Assembly (NCBI GenBank): GCA_012064385.1 | Contig: QRDG01002501.1 | Span: forward strand, 194,933-258,932 | Origin: Puccinellia tenuiflora | Taxonomy: Eukaryota; Streptophyta; Magnoliopsida; Poales; Poaceae | DNA: 64,000 nucleotides | Reading direction: 5' to 3' | In this document: piece after piece, positions 34,064 to 46,200 of the stretch | Position numbering within the stretch: the stretch's first letter is position 1 | Layout: every line of letters starts with the position of its first letter | Position numbers and translations under genes: made by a program | Notes under the pieces: model-generated | Database searches by the model: none | What the model was told of the DNA's origin: nothing | Seen by the model: the letters and a program-made list of their open reading frames with translations, nothing else

Positions 34064-35040
34064 CTCACCACGACCGCGAGCATAAAATAAAACTGCCCGG
34101 AGTGTCAGTTACGGACGGTTTAATTAGTTGGTGGGCGCGAGATTCGAGGAGGGGTTTAGGCACCACGTAATGGCGCCCCGGCGGTGAGTCACCAGGGTTA
34201 GCCGGAAGAAAAAGCGACGGGTCGTACGTCCCGTGCCGCGGACCGGGGATCCCATCACATGCAGGTGCGTGCATGTGCGAGCGCGACGAGGCAGCACACG
34301 TAGCCGTGGTTCTGGACGACGGGGCGACGTGTGCAGCGGCCGGAGGTGCATGCACGGATGAGACGGAGGGGAAGGCCGGCGCCGTGGGTGGGCACGTGAA
34401 AAGGGTGGGGGGGTGGAGACCGACGTACCACGGAGACTCGGGACACGTCGCGCCCGGTGCATCGGCGAAAGGAGCATTGCTGTTGCTTGCTTCCGGCTGA
34501 GACGGGCTATGCATCGACCGACCGGGGGTGCCTACCCTAGCTATGGATAATGGGGCTAGCTAGCTAGAGGGCGCGGTGTCCGATGCAATCCTGTCGCGGT
34601 GGCGTCGGGCGTGGGCGACCTGCTCCCCCGATGGAGACACATGTGCATGCATGGAGCCATGGAGATGGAGGAAAAACCTGCTGCAAGCTAGTACTAGTAG
34701 ATCGGCGATCGCTGTACCCACACGTACGCACGGCACGGTCGCGTGCAGTGATACTATCTGCCAGCGCTTGGGATCCGAACATGGGCGGTGCCGCGGTGGT
34801 GCTTCTTCCGTTCAAAGCAAACGCAAATTAGGGCTTCGAGGGAGTACGATTAGTGGGTGTAACATGCGAAACACAAGGATTTTTCTTCTTCTTCAGAACA
34901 ACCTGCTTAGCGTTTTTTCTTCAGCCATAGTATTTACGGGGATTATTAGAGGATCATAAATAAGGCTGAAGGAGCTAGCCATAGGTGGCGACCTCGCAAG
35001 ATTTTTCTTTTCTTCTTTCGAGTAAGTAAGCCTTTGCAAG
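34064..35040. other. GC-rich spacer
   Basis: Open frames exist on both strands (about 34065-34514 minus, 34576-34959 plus). They overlap, are compositionally biased and carry no family motif, so I call no gene. Confidence 0.45.
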
Positions 35041-35052
35041 ATCAGAGTTTGA

Positions 35053-35235
35053 GCTTTTTTTTTTTTTTTTTTTTGAGATGGAACACATGCATTCCATTAA
35101 GGGAAAGACGAGATCGTCGCTAACCAAACTGATTACATCAGGTGGAATGTTCTCCAACCACATAGATTGGCTATCTAGCTCTGCAGTCTGCACTCACACC
35201 TAATGCTTCCAGCACATGAGCTGGTTTGTTACAAG
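35053..35235 (-). mobile_element. 3' end of a non-LTR element, minus strand
   Basis: A 20-base T run (about 35058-35077) followed by GAGATGGAACACATGC is the reverse complement of a retroelement tail ending CATCTC plus poly(A). Body sequence such as TTAAGGGAAAGACGAG follows. No TSD was found, and the inner boundary is unknown. Confidence 0.5.
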
Positions 35236-35286
35236 CTCTTCCTTCTTGATTTTTTTTTTTTTTTGAGAAAACTCTTCCTTCTTGAT
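35236..35286 (-). mobile_element. Minimal retroinsertion: poly(A) plus 7 bp, with 15-bp TSD
   Basis: CTCTTCCTTCTTGAT is present at 35236-35250 and 35272-35286. The insert is only 14 T and GAGAAAA, i.e. TTTTCTC plus poly(A) on the minus strand. It resembles the event at 10841-10892. Confidence 0.82.
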
Positions 35287-36246
35287 GGGACAAAACGACA
35301 TTCGCTGGTCTCCCAAAACAGAAGGATGTGAAAAGAATTCGGAAAGGGGAAACTGGATAAGGCACGGCCTTATGATGGGCTCTGGTGGGCCGAGCTCGTG
35401 TAATGTGTCTCTTGGTTGGTTTTGTTTACATGGTCCGGCCTAAACTTTCTAATCTATTGGGCTAAGCCCATTTTCATTCCGTGTTAGTTTCGTCAAGGGT
35501 GGCATGACGGCTCAAGTTTTCAGCTTTGTAATTATGCAAACTCCACTAAAAATAATGTAGGTCTGCAAACCGCCAAGATTTGTCACCAGGCGAGCGCCTG
35601 AATTATTTCTCGACTCATTTTTCCTTCACTAGGTACCTATTCACTCTTTTTCAACCAAAATATCACGGGGAGTTATTGTCTATCTGTAACTTATATAGAT
35701 GGAGTTCCCCTTCGAGTATCTCTAGTAGATCCCTGATATATAGGGCAAACCCTTAAAGTTTAGTGGATTTAAGCTTTCGCGTCATTTTTTCGGCCCGAAC
35801 ATAGCTCACATAACGGCATGGTTCTTAAACAGTTTTAAGGTGGCCCGTAAATCGATCGAGGAAACCAGTATATCTATGGTTCGAGAGGGGATTTGAGATG
35901 TTCATTTCTCTCCCCCCCCCCCTCCCACCCCATCGCCACCGCCTCCTACGGTGAGCAATCCTGCCAGATGCCGCCACCCCCTTCGCCCCCTAGCCTCGAT
36001 CCACCGCTATGTCGTCGGTGAACTCCTTCCACGGCCCTGCTCTGGCCCGGATGACAACGGGACCCGGCGTGCACCGCCAACACCAATCTCCGCGGTGGAG
36101 GAGGAGTGTCGCCTTGATGTGTACTCGGAGCACGCGCGCAACCGCAGACAATGCTGTGTGGACACCCAGTGGGGGTGGCACGGGGCTCAACCGTGGCACC
36201 TATGACACCAAGGCCAGCACTTCACGCGTACCCAACCGTGCTCTGA
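35287..36246. other. Spacer
   Basis: No recognised feature. From 35915 it becomes C-rich and then GC-rich, possibly the degenerate 5' side of the gene fragment that follows. Confidence 0.45.
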
Positions 36247-36247
36247 C

Positions 36248-36604
36248 CCAGCCCTAGCGACAGATGAGAGCACCGACGAAGAGCCGTCGAACGACGATGA
36301 CCTAGCTGGCATTAAGGACGTCGAGGAGCTCCTCGATGTGATAGTCACAAAGTCCATCCGGTCGGAGAACCAACGCGCGAAGCCCCGCTATTCCCATGAC
36401 ACCACGCTCGAGGCTTGGAATGCCGACCAGCTCTTGCGTGGGTTCCAGCAGGAGGAGGATCATTTCTCACACCAGCGGGAGTAGCTGGAGGCAATCCTAC
36501 AACGCCAGTACATCGACGTCTCCTCCTTCAATGAGGGGAGAGAGCTCGGCGGCACCGTCACGAATGCATGCCGGGTGAGGAGGCGCGGAGCACCTTTTGC
36601 CTAG
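36248..36604 (+). pseudogene. Fragment of an unrecognised acidic protein gene
   Basis: One frame reads as natural-looking protein for about 118 codons: an acidic stretch (DESTDEEPSNDDD), then DVEELLDVIVTKSIRSE, LEAWNADQLLRGFQQEED and SFNEGRELGG, ending at TAG 36602-36604. A TAG at 36482-36484 (SHQRE, stop, LEAILQ) interrupts it; a Gln or other charged codon would fit the context. There is no start codon in this frame, and upstream sequence is low-complexity. I do not recognise the family. It may be a host gene piece captured by a transposon or retroposon. Confidence 0.45.
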
Positions 36605-36829
36605 GGTTAGGGTTATGGTAATCTAGATCTAGCCCTTAATTATATATGTGTAATGAACTGATCATGAACTGGAGATGTTTGCTTGTCTGAATTTTCGTGC
36701 AAATTATTTTGTTTCAAATTTAAGGTTTTGGCTACAGGATTTGTTCCGCCCTTCGAGTTTCTGCCCTCAGTGTTTGAGGAGTATCTTATACCGATTTTAA
36801 TGTTTTCCTATATAACAGATCTGCTAGAG

Positions 36830-37360
36830 ATGCTCTTATGCAAATATGTGATATCTCTGCTAAAATAGATTTCCATGACATTGACAGTAGTGAAGAAAGT
36901 CATGATGGCTGTGATCGGAGGCTTATGCTGGCGGAGAGGAGTTTTTTGGTTGCGACGAAGACTCTAGGTTTTCCTGTGTGTCAGGTGTTGGGGACTTGCG
37001 GAGGCAGCGACCTTGCCAAGAGGGGGCGGCAACACATACGGACTACATTCTGGTGGTACTAAGTACTGAGCCGTAATGTTCGGGGTGAAAGCTCAAGGTC
37101 TGGCCTTCATTGGTTGTAACTGGCAATGGCCTTGTTGAAGGCATTGTTTGGGAGAACCTCTTTTGCGATCCAAGTGTTGTATGGTGGTGGTTAGAGTGTT
37201 GTTGTTGCACGTGTTTCATCACTCCGACGTGGTCTTTGTTTTAATTTCTCTCTTTTTTTTTGTGTGCATCCTTGATGTCTTCCGATATCTTGTTGGTGCA
37301 GAGGATGGGTGTAATTGGTATCTCTGTGATATTAATATATTCTCTTTTGAAAAAAAATCT
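36830..37360 (+). mobile_element. Retroposon 3' part with poly(A)
   Basis: This contains the segment shared with 6833-6897 (36862-36926, readable as IDFHDIDSSEESH) and ends with GTAATTGGTATCTCTGTGAT, ATTAATATATTCTCTTTTG and eight A. That terminus is typical of grass non-LTR elements. The 5' boundary and TSD are not identified. Confidence 0.55.
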
Positions 37361-37570
37361 CCAGGGGTGCAAAAGGTTGTTAATTTGATTTTTGGAACCG
37401 CTTCGCTCCAGCTGGGTCGCCCCCGCACGACTAGGGGCGAACCCTAGCTAGCCCGCTGCCGGGCAAAAGCCCGTGCGGTGCTGGCGGCGGCCGGTCTTCC
37501 TCTACCCGGCGCGGGGCGGCTCTCTTCGGTGGCGTCAGTGCAGATCGGCGACCCTCGACAAGGCCTGGCG

Positions 37571-40500
37571 TGTTACAGCCCTACTTTTGGTACCTGAAAA
37601 TATGAGTAAAATTTTCACCTTTTGCATCTCATTTGCATCATAGCATCCCTCATTCATATTTGCTTCACATGAAATAAAGGAGCAACAATTAAGAAACCAA
37701 ATATGATGATGTGAATGGTGAACAAACTCTCAATTTAATTTCTCATATTTGTCCAGGAAGTTCCAACAACTACAAATATAATTGTTAACAAATTTAATGC
37801 AATGGCAAATGCAAATATTTGAATAAAGCCCTAAAATGCAAGAGGGCAAATTCTGAAATGTTACCACATGAAATGTTTTCCAAATGGGCTGCAAATTTTA
37901 TCACAGGTTCCAAATAATATATATTGGCTCTGTGAATTTTTCCAGAATTTTTAAAAATGTTTAAGGGCCTCAATTAATTGCCTAAACCTTGCTGGAATTA
38001 AATGAAATGGAAAAAGAATAAACTTATGACAATGGGCCACCCCTGTCAATCTCTCTCCCCTCTCTCCTTCTTCCTGGAGCCACAGTGATGGCACTGCCGC
38101 CACGAGCGCCTTGCCGCCGTGGCCTCCACCGCGCTCCTCCTCGCGCCCTGGCCCCCCTGGAGGTTAAGAAGGACCCCCTCGACGAGCTGCTCCTCCTCCC
38201 CCTCCTTTCCCCCCCCCCTCCCCCCGTGCAGAAACCCTAGCCGCCAACCCGCCATGGCCGTGAACTAACTGGACGCCGCCGTCGCATCGCCGTCGACCAG
38301 AGCCTCCCCGCGACCAGCTGAGGACGCCATCGTCTTCGCCTCGTCGTCTTCGTCCTTCGGTTAGGAGCAATCGGAGCTTGGAGCCCCGGATCGACGCCGT
38401 CGTCTTCTTCCTCTCCGGCTCTGCCGCCGCCGTCTCCCACGCATAGCCGCCGCCCCCTTCCCTCTCTGGCCTCGCCGTCAGCACCATCGGACTCAGGGTG
38501 AGCAGGCGACTCTCCCGAACCTCCCCGTCCTCTTCTTCTCCCCCTAGATCCTGGTGTCCGTGCTCGTCGCCGTCGGCCGCCGCCTGTCTCCGTCGTGCAT
38601 GTCGTTCCGGCGACCGTCACATGGCGGCGCCGCCCGTTCTGGGCTTCCCGTAGAAGGGCGCATCTAGCACGCCCCGTAGCTAGGCCGTACGCGTCCTCTA
38701 CCGACGGATCCGTCCTCGCCGTTGCCGCCGGTCACCGCCGCGCGATGCCGGTCGTGGCATCCCCGCGCCCGTGTCAAACCGCCCGTGGGCCGCCCCGCCA
38801 GCGTGGCATGGGCCCGGATGGTCAGCCTCTGTGGCTAGCCCGCCTCGGGTGAAAAACGATTTGGTCACAAATTCTGGAATTCAATTAAATGGCAGAAAAT
38901 GAATTCGAACTTTAAAGTTCCATAACTTTTGAACCACTAATCAGAAAAATGCAAATAATATACCAAAATGCTCAGGAAGAAATTATCTATCTGTTAGTGC
39001 TATTGGTTGAATTAATTGACCAAAATAAATTGCCTGTAATTAATAAAAACAGAGATGGCAGATTTAATTCCAATTTTGGAAATTGCATAACTTGAGTTCT
39101 ACTCATCCAAAAATTATGAATAAGCTCTCAAAATGTTCAGTGAACAATGATCTACAAGTTTATTTAATTTGAGAGAATTTTAGGTTTAATATTGGTGTTG
39201 TTTAATAAAAATAAATAAAATGGCAGAATTAAATCAATTATTAAAAATATCACAACTTGATGAATATTAATTCAAAAATTGCAAATGATATACCAAAATG
39301 ACCAGCAAAACAAATGCTATCTAGACATGTTAATTTCACAGTATGAAAATAAATTTTACTTTGATGTCATTTTCAAATTGGTTAAAATGATTTAAATTGC
39401 ATAACCGTTTAAATCACCATTTCTTCATCGTTAATCGGAAAATTGCAAACGAAGTACCAAAATGATCAGTAGGACAATATCTATCTAATAATGTCATTTT
39501 CATGCATTTAGGACTCATAATTCAGTACTGGAAATTTTGGATACTAATGCAAATCACTAAGTTAAACATGGAGTTTCGACCCGTTAATTGCGATATTTAA
39601 TTTAGGGGTTCCATTTAACTTGTGGGACATGCCCAATATGATATCAATGCGTAATTTTACCATCTCATCATGATTGTGCATTGCACCTTGTATTCGTGTT
39701 ATTTATTTCGTTTTTCTGTATTGTTTGTGTATCGGTAGATTCAGGAGTCGAGGTTCCACCACAATACCTCGACGATCCACGCGACCAGTACTACCAGCAA
39801 GGCAAGAGCTAACCTAACCTTCTGTGCATATCTCATCCTATTAGTACAATTATTTTCTCCACCATAATATTGCATTCGATTCTAGCAACAACGTTTGTTC
39901 AGTGGATAGAGAATCCTATAACTTGCATGCTCCCTGAACCATCATCTGTTTCCCTTCCTATTAACCATAGGTTGATGTGTGGCCTGAGATAATTAATGTC
40001 AATTGTATGTTATGCTTAGATATGCTTAGCCATGCGTAGTCGAATGCTTAAGATGTCCGTTGATTATTTCCATATATGTGAAGATGATGGATTGTTCGGA
40101 CAGTGGTGGACACTTGTGTTAATAATTAATTGCTAAGAACGGCTGGGATGAGTTGCCATCGGGGATGGTGTTTTGTCTCGTTCCTACCCCTAGGTGCGAG
40201 TTCTTATCTCTTGAACCAAGATCTAGCGTGCTACCATCGATGGGGGTATGGGCCCCTTACTAACCAAATAACTTGTGCGGGCGTATCCAAGGGTCCTCTA
40301 GTTTGCGCTTTCCATTTGCGAGTGTGTGGTCGGTGATGATGGTGATGATTATGAAGATGATGATGTGATGACGATGGTGGTGATAGGAGTGGCGATGGGG
40401 CAGGGTGTTGAAATAGGCACTGAACTTGTCCTGTCATCACGATGACCCTTGGATAGTCTCATGCGAGGTAAAGGTTTAACCGCGCCCGCCCTGCCGGCTT

Positions 40501-41487
40501 TCCCCGGAAGAGAGCTAATTGTACAGGCAAGGGGTCGGATGGTACCAATGGATAAAAACAGTACAGCCCTACAGGGTTTAATCTTTTCGAAAAGTCGTGT
40601 CCGCGGTTATGGACAACTTGGGAATAAATTATGAGATCATAGATAACATTTAACCTAATTGATATGGCAGCTAGAGGTTGCATAATCAACGTGTGGTAAA
40701 GGTTCATTTCCTCGAGGGTGATTTGAGGGAGTGCCTTGGTGGATACGAGTGGTGAATGCTGGTTACTGCTGGTGCAAGGTGACCCGAAGAAGAAGAAAGT
40801 TTTACTATCTTATCCCCTTTGAGAAAAACCTTCTGAGTAGTCGGTGCCATGAGTACTAGTGTTAATCGAGAGGAAAAACTAGCTTTCTGCAAAACCAACT
40901 AGTTACAACTTTGAAGCCAAACAGCATCAGGCCTATATCGCCCTACTAATTCTTGCGAGTACGTCGTACTCAGCCTTGCTTTGTTGATTATTATTTGTTT
41001 TAGAGGAGGATGCCACCGGACTGGAAGGTGGGTTCTTTATCGACATCGATGAGTAGTATGGGGTTCTAAGGTGGCAGCTTGGGACGTCTCGGAACAGGCT
41101 GGCTGGGATATGTTATTGTAGGCCTCTTAGGCCATAATTTGGATCTTGTTGTTAGACAACTATATTTGCTTCCGTTTGATGTAATGATGGGTCTGTGACC
41201 TCTGATTGTGACATTTGCTATCTTTCTCATATAAGAGTTGAACTATGATCTCTTGTGTCGTAGAGTCTGTGAGGTGTCAGTTGTTCCGCAATCTTGGTCT
41301 CTTTACTATACGTGAAAGCGATGTCTGAGCTTATGGCATGATCGAGGTATTGTGTGCCGATGATTCATTCCGAGTACACCTGCCAATGAGTTTTGGCTTG
41401 GGATTGGTAAACCCAGTAACCCTCGATTGTGTAGCATGACCGGTTACACAATGTTTCACTGTATAGTACTGGGGTCGGGGCGCTACA
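37571..41487 (+). repeat. Long 5' LTR of a Ty3-type element (3,917 bp)
   Basis: It starts TGTTACAGCCC and ends GGGGCGCTACA, followed after AGT by an initiator-Met primer site. The long LTR suggests a Tekay/Del-like Ty3 element. A GC-rich block (38090-38870) and a degenerate 165-bp tandem repeat block lie inside. No partner LTR is in the window, and no TSD can be tested. Confidence 0.7.
38890..39520 (+). repeat. Four degenerate tandem repeats of about 165 bp in the LTR
   Basis: The core word ACCAAAATG or TCAAAATG followed by TCAG-like sequence recurs near 38961, 39126, 39291 and 39455, a regular spacing of 164-165 bp. Flanking words are also shared: CATAAC or CACAACTT before it, GCAAATAATAT or GCAAATGATAT just upstream, and CTATCT downstream. 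Confidence 0.7.
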
Positions 41488-41490
41488 AGT

Positions 41491-41503
41491 TGGTATCAGA
41501 GCA
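41491..41503 (+). other. Primer-binding site (initiator Met tRNA)
   Basis: TGGTATCAGAGCA three bases after the LTR end, complementary to the initiator tRNA-Met 3' end. Confidence 0.85.
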
Positions 41504-41767
41504 GTACTGCCTGTAGGAAACCCGTTTTATTGGTCGATGTCGAGTCTAGCTGAAAATTATTTATAACCTAAAAATGAGTTGTGAAAACCTTATTAGGATT
41601 CTTTTTACTTCTTACCCAACTCGCTCTAACTCTGAGTCGCCTTACCTCTATTTGTCTTGCAGTTGGGTCAAAGTTTTAGGTTCTCGGGGTTGGGTTCTTA
41701 CCGTCTAGATTAATTCATGAGTCTCAATTCCGTTCCTAACTGTTGAACTGTTCTGTTGTTACTACAG

Positions 41768-42400
41768 ATGACGCGTTCGGGACTTGTTGTCTGTCTGACT
41801 CGCTGTGAGGGTGTCCGCGGGTTCCCCGCCTTGTTTGCTGCTGTCTTAGCCAGCCAGGGTTGCCCTTGGTACCCAGAGTACGTGGTGTACGAGGAGCACA
41901 TGCCATACGGACAGGGGTAGTTCTTCTGCGAGGCTCGTGTCCTGACTCCGGATGGAGACGGAGTCCAGCACCAGAGTGTAGGTGTGGGCATGACCGTGGA
42001 GCAGGCTGTTCAAGAGGCTGCGTTCAACGGCCTCTCCGTGTACCGCGGAGACTGTGACTACCTAGCTAACCCTATCTCAGATTTCTATCACTTTCCAGCT
42101 GCTGAGGCCGGTCTGGAGGGCTGCTATGTTGCTAGGTACTCAGACCCAGCGACCGAGCCAGACCACGGCCACCGAGCTCTTATCGAGATGGTTAGGGCGT
42201 TGGACCTTCGTGCCCGTCAGTGGTACCTATACACGGTGGCTGCTCGTGATAGTCACCTGAACACTCTAATGGCCTTGGAGCCTTATGTCCATGCCGGGAT
42301 ACTTCCCCCAGATCTCCTCATCACTTTGTATCGGTTTGGTCATTGGGATTTATTTATAAAGCGGGGCGAAAACCTATTTCGACAAAGGTTGTTAATTTGA
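41768..42400 (+). pseudogene. Start of internal ORF of the Ty3-type element, with a TAG
   Basis: An ATG about 270 bp after the primer site opens a frame beginning MTRSGLVVCLTRCEG. It is interrupted by TAG at 41918-41920 and stays open in the same frame to 42400. The central part reads as a compact folded protein (GLSVYRGDCDYLANP, YVARYSDPATEPDHGH, LDLRARQWYLYTVAARD). It has no zinc knuckle or protease motif. I do not recognise the domain; its position suggests the N-terminal part of gag or a preceding accessory ORF. The last codons run into the unrelated retroposon 3' end. Confidence 0.55.
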
Positions 42401-42993
42401 ACGTTGATTGGTGTATATCATCTACTGTTGCACAACTGACAGCAGTCTGCACCGCGTCGATCCCGTACTGTTGCTGAATCATCGCATATCCAGTCTCAGG
42501 CTGTGATCAGGTTCATCTTACTGTTGCTGCTTGAAGAGCAACCGCCTTGAAAAAATACTACTCCTAACAATGGTTCGGATGTCCCGATCCATGAAAAGCA
42601 GTCTTGTTTGTTTCGTGCACACAAGACAAAATCGACTTGTTGGCCGTGTTACGTTCACATCCTGCCATGGAGATATTCCGCCATTCTGAATATATCAGAC
42701 TGTTATTTAGGGATTGCCATTTACCGATAGGTGCCCTAAACCATGGTTCTCCTTGGCCCTTGCTCAACCGTCACTTTCAAAGATTCTCATATCTGCAAAG
42801 GAATCTACTACCTCTTCAAAGTGTAGACGCAACACACACATGCTTATGAGAATAATCATCGTACTAGAAAAGAAAAACAAGGAAGCAAAAGTTAGGCACG
42901 AGCTTGTATTGGGTAGGCATCCTTTTTCTCTTGGTGCAGAAGATTGCTTCCGGAAAGAAGCGATTATAGTCATCGTCGTACTAGATGAGTCTC
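42401..42993. other. Spacer
   Basis: No recognised gene. It is the left flank of the young Copia insertion and is continuous with 47769 onward. Confidence 0.5.
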
Positions 42994-42998
42994 AGTTT

Positions 42999-43204
42999 TG
43001 TAAAAGAACGTAGATTGGTTTGGTTGTGCCGTACCTCTCAAGGGTAGGCTTGACTGTATATTTATATGCTCAATGCATCTAGGGTTTACAACTTGGTTAG
43101 GATTTACAACAACCTAACTAACACCATAGCTATCTAGACAATATACAGTTAGCTCTACGAGATAGGATCGTATCCGCTCCTTTGTCAACTGACTCCGTTT
43201 AACA
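42999..43204 (-). repeat. 3' LTR of the Copia element
   Basis: TGTAAAAGAACG to TCCGTTTAACA, 206 bp. It differs from the 5' LTR at two sites (G/A near 43010, T/C near 43190). The end of the polyprotein and its stop lie within this LTR. Confidence 0.95.
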
Positions 43205-46200
43205 GCCCCCCTCGATCCGAACGGGTGCTAACTAGATTCAGTCCATACTTCAGACGATCAAAAGCCTCCTTCCCAAGTGCTTTGGTAAATATATCAGCAA
43301 CCTGATCATGTGTAGAGATGAACCGTACTCTCAATGCTCTAGCTGAAACTTTCTCCCGCACAAAATGAAAGTCTATTTCGATGTGTTTTGTTCTAGCGTG
43401 AAACACCGGATTCGCTGTGAGGAACGTTGCTCCTAAGTTGTCGCACCACAAGATTGGAGCTTGTTGCTGAAACACACCTAGCTCTCGGAGAACTGACTGC
43501 AGCCATGTCACCTCTGCTGTACCATTCGCAATGGCCTTGTATTCTGCCTCGGTACTCGACCTACTCACTGTTGGTTGTTTCCGAGAGCTCCATGATATCA
43601 GGTTAGGTCCATAGAACACCGCATAGCCGCCGGTTGACCGTCGATCGTCAGGGCAACCGGCCCAGTCTGCATCCGTATAAACACTGAGTTCAGTAGACAT
43701 GGAATGCCGGATGCTGAGCCCAACCTGAAGTGTGTCCTTCACATACCGCAGTATTCGCTTGACAACAGACCAGTGCACGTCGGTTGGAGCAGAGAGGAAC
43801 TGACAAGCTTTGTTCACAGCAAAGGCTATATCTGGCCGCGTCAAACACAGATATTGCAGCGCTCCCACGGTGCTTCTATACATGAAAGCTTCAGCGTTAG
43901 TTAACAGGGTGCCTGAATTTCTGCTGAGTTTGTCTGATGCAGACATCGGTGTGGTACTCCCTTTGCAGTTCTGCATATTCACCTTCCGGAGTAGGTCAGT
44001 AGCATATCTGAACTGACTAAGAGCAATTCCATCTGCCATGCGAGATACCTCTACTCCAAGAAAGTATGACAGTTCCCCCAGATCCTTGACAGCAAACGAG
44101 TCACGGAGTTTCTTCAGAAGTCTCTCAACAGCAAGATGACAGGAACCGGCAATGATGATGTCGTCCACGTAAATCAGCATGTAAATGGTGACTCTGGTGT
44201 CAAGGAAAATGAACAGTGAGGTGTCTGCTTTTGAAGGAGTAAATCCCAGGGACTGCAGTTTGACACTCAGCTTCGAGTACCACGCTCGTGGTGCCTGTTT
44301 GAGTCCGTAAAGTGATTTCTGGAGCCGACAGACATGGTGAGGTCGATGTGGATCAACATAACCAGGTGGTTGAGACATGTATACCTCCTCCTGGATATCG
44401 CCGTGGAGAAAGGCGTTTTGAACATCCACCTGTCGGAGAACCCAGTTGCGAGACACGGCGATGGACAAGATCAGCCGAACCGTTGTTGGTTTCACCACCG
44501 GAGAGAAGGTGTCAGTGTAGTCGATTCCAGCACGTTGTGTGAAGCCCTTGGCCACTAGACGGGCTTTATAGCGATCAATGGTGCCATCCGGCTTCTGCTT
44601 CAGTTTATAAACCCATTTGCAGCCGACGATGTGATGCCCTTTAGGTGGTTCCACAAGGCGCCAAGTGTTGTTGAGACAAAGAGCTGCAAACTCAACGTCC
44701 ATGGCGTCCTTCCAGGCAGGAACGCCAATGGCATCATGATGTGACACTGGCTCAGCAGCAAAGGCACGCTTGGTAATATCATACCGAACTACACCATCGA
44801 ATAGCTTGACCGGCTGTACCACATTGTTTCGGAGCCTGGTGCGCATCGGATGAGCAGCAGGAGCAGGTGCTGGACTTGGAGTCGGTGTCGGGGATGAAGA
44901 GGACACGGGCGACACAGGATCGCCCTCATGGGCCGGCCCAGGCGACGGAGTGGGTGGCGTGGATGGCGAGGGCGACTCCTCGTCCGAGGACGCATCGTGG
45001 GCCGGACCCGGCGAGGCGGGCGCCCCATGATCGACGTAAGGGAGCGCATGCACGCCATGCTCGGCGTGATCGACGTGGTCAGTGGCACCTGAAACAGCAG
45101 AACTAGGGACCAAATTAGTAGCACAGTCCATATCATTACCCGGTGATGAATCTCCAACTGGTTCTGGAAGAAGAAGAAGATCCTCAGTGGGTTGAGAATT
45201 ACTGGATGAATTATCGGTGGAAAAGGGGTACACAGTTTCATCAAACACTACGTCGCGGAAGACATAGATGCGACCAGATGAGCGATCAAGACACTTAAAA
45301 CCAAGATGATCTGGACTGTAGCCAAGAAACACGCACCGAGTTGAACGAAACGAGAGTTTTCGGTTGTGATATGGCCGGAGGTTCGGCCAGCAGGCGCAGC
45401 CAAAAACGCGGAGTGCATCGTATTTAACGGGGAGTTTAAACAGTTTAGAAACTGGAGTGGCATTATGAATGGTACGACTGGGCATGCGATTAATTAGGTA
45501 ACAGGCAGTAAGGATCGCATCATCCCAGAAACGAATGGGAACACAAGCTTGAGCAAGAAGTGCAAGGGCGGTTTCAACTAGATGGCGGTGTTTTCTTTCG
45601 ATTGCACCGTTCTGTTGGTGAGTGTGTGGACATGAGAGTCGATGAGTAATGCCTGTATCATGAAAATATTGGTGTAGTTTGTGGTACTCGCCTCCCCAGT
45701 CGGATTGAACCGAGCGAATTTTAGTGCCAAGGGATATCTCAACGCGTTTTTGGAATTGATAAAAGACATGTTCAACATCTGACTTGTGTTTCAATAGATA
45801 GACCCATGTGAATTTACTAAAATCATCCAAAAAACTTACATAATAACTGAAACCACCGGAAGATTTAACAGCCGGCCCCCACACATCCGTGTGGACTAAC
45901 TCAAGGGGAAAAGTAGAGACTCTACTAGACAGCTCATAAGGAAGCTGTCGAGCTTTCGCTTGTTGGCACGCATCACAGACATGCCCAGCTAGCTCTTTAT
46001 TTGATGACGAAGCTAATTTATTGGCGGAGATGATGGCTTGAACGATGGTGGATGAAGGATGGCCGAGGCGCCGGTGCCACACGTCCTTGGATGGGGTGGT
46101 GAGATGAGCTTGGCGATGACATGGACGTGGTACCGGATATAGGCCCTCGTGAGCTCTACCGTGCAGAAGAGTTTGCCTCGTGTTGCGGTCCTTAACAAGA

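Larger units (their letters stand above)
37372..42400 (+). mobile_element. Retroposon with 17-bp TSD, split by an LTR element
   Basis: AAAGGTTGTTAATTTGA occurs at 37372-37388 and 42384-42400. About 180 bp of GC-rich sequence follows the first copy (GCTGGGTCGCCCC... to 37570), and about 45 bp of a retroposon-like 3' end (TTTATTTATAAAGCGGGGCG) precedes the second. A Ty3-type LTR with some internal sequence sits between. The reading is inference: a non-LTR insertion first, then an LTR element inside it, then loss of most of both interiors. Confidence 0.6.

Noticed and set aside
34065..34514. 149-codon minus-strand frame
   Set aside because: Pro/Ala/His-rich with competing frames on the other strand; no motif and no splice context.
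38046..38852. GC-rich open frames as a host gene
   Set aside because: They lie inside the 3.9-kb LTR, on both strands, and have no recognisable domain.
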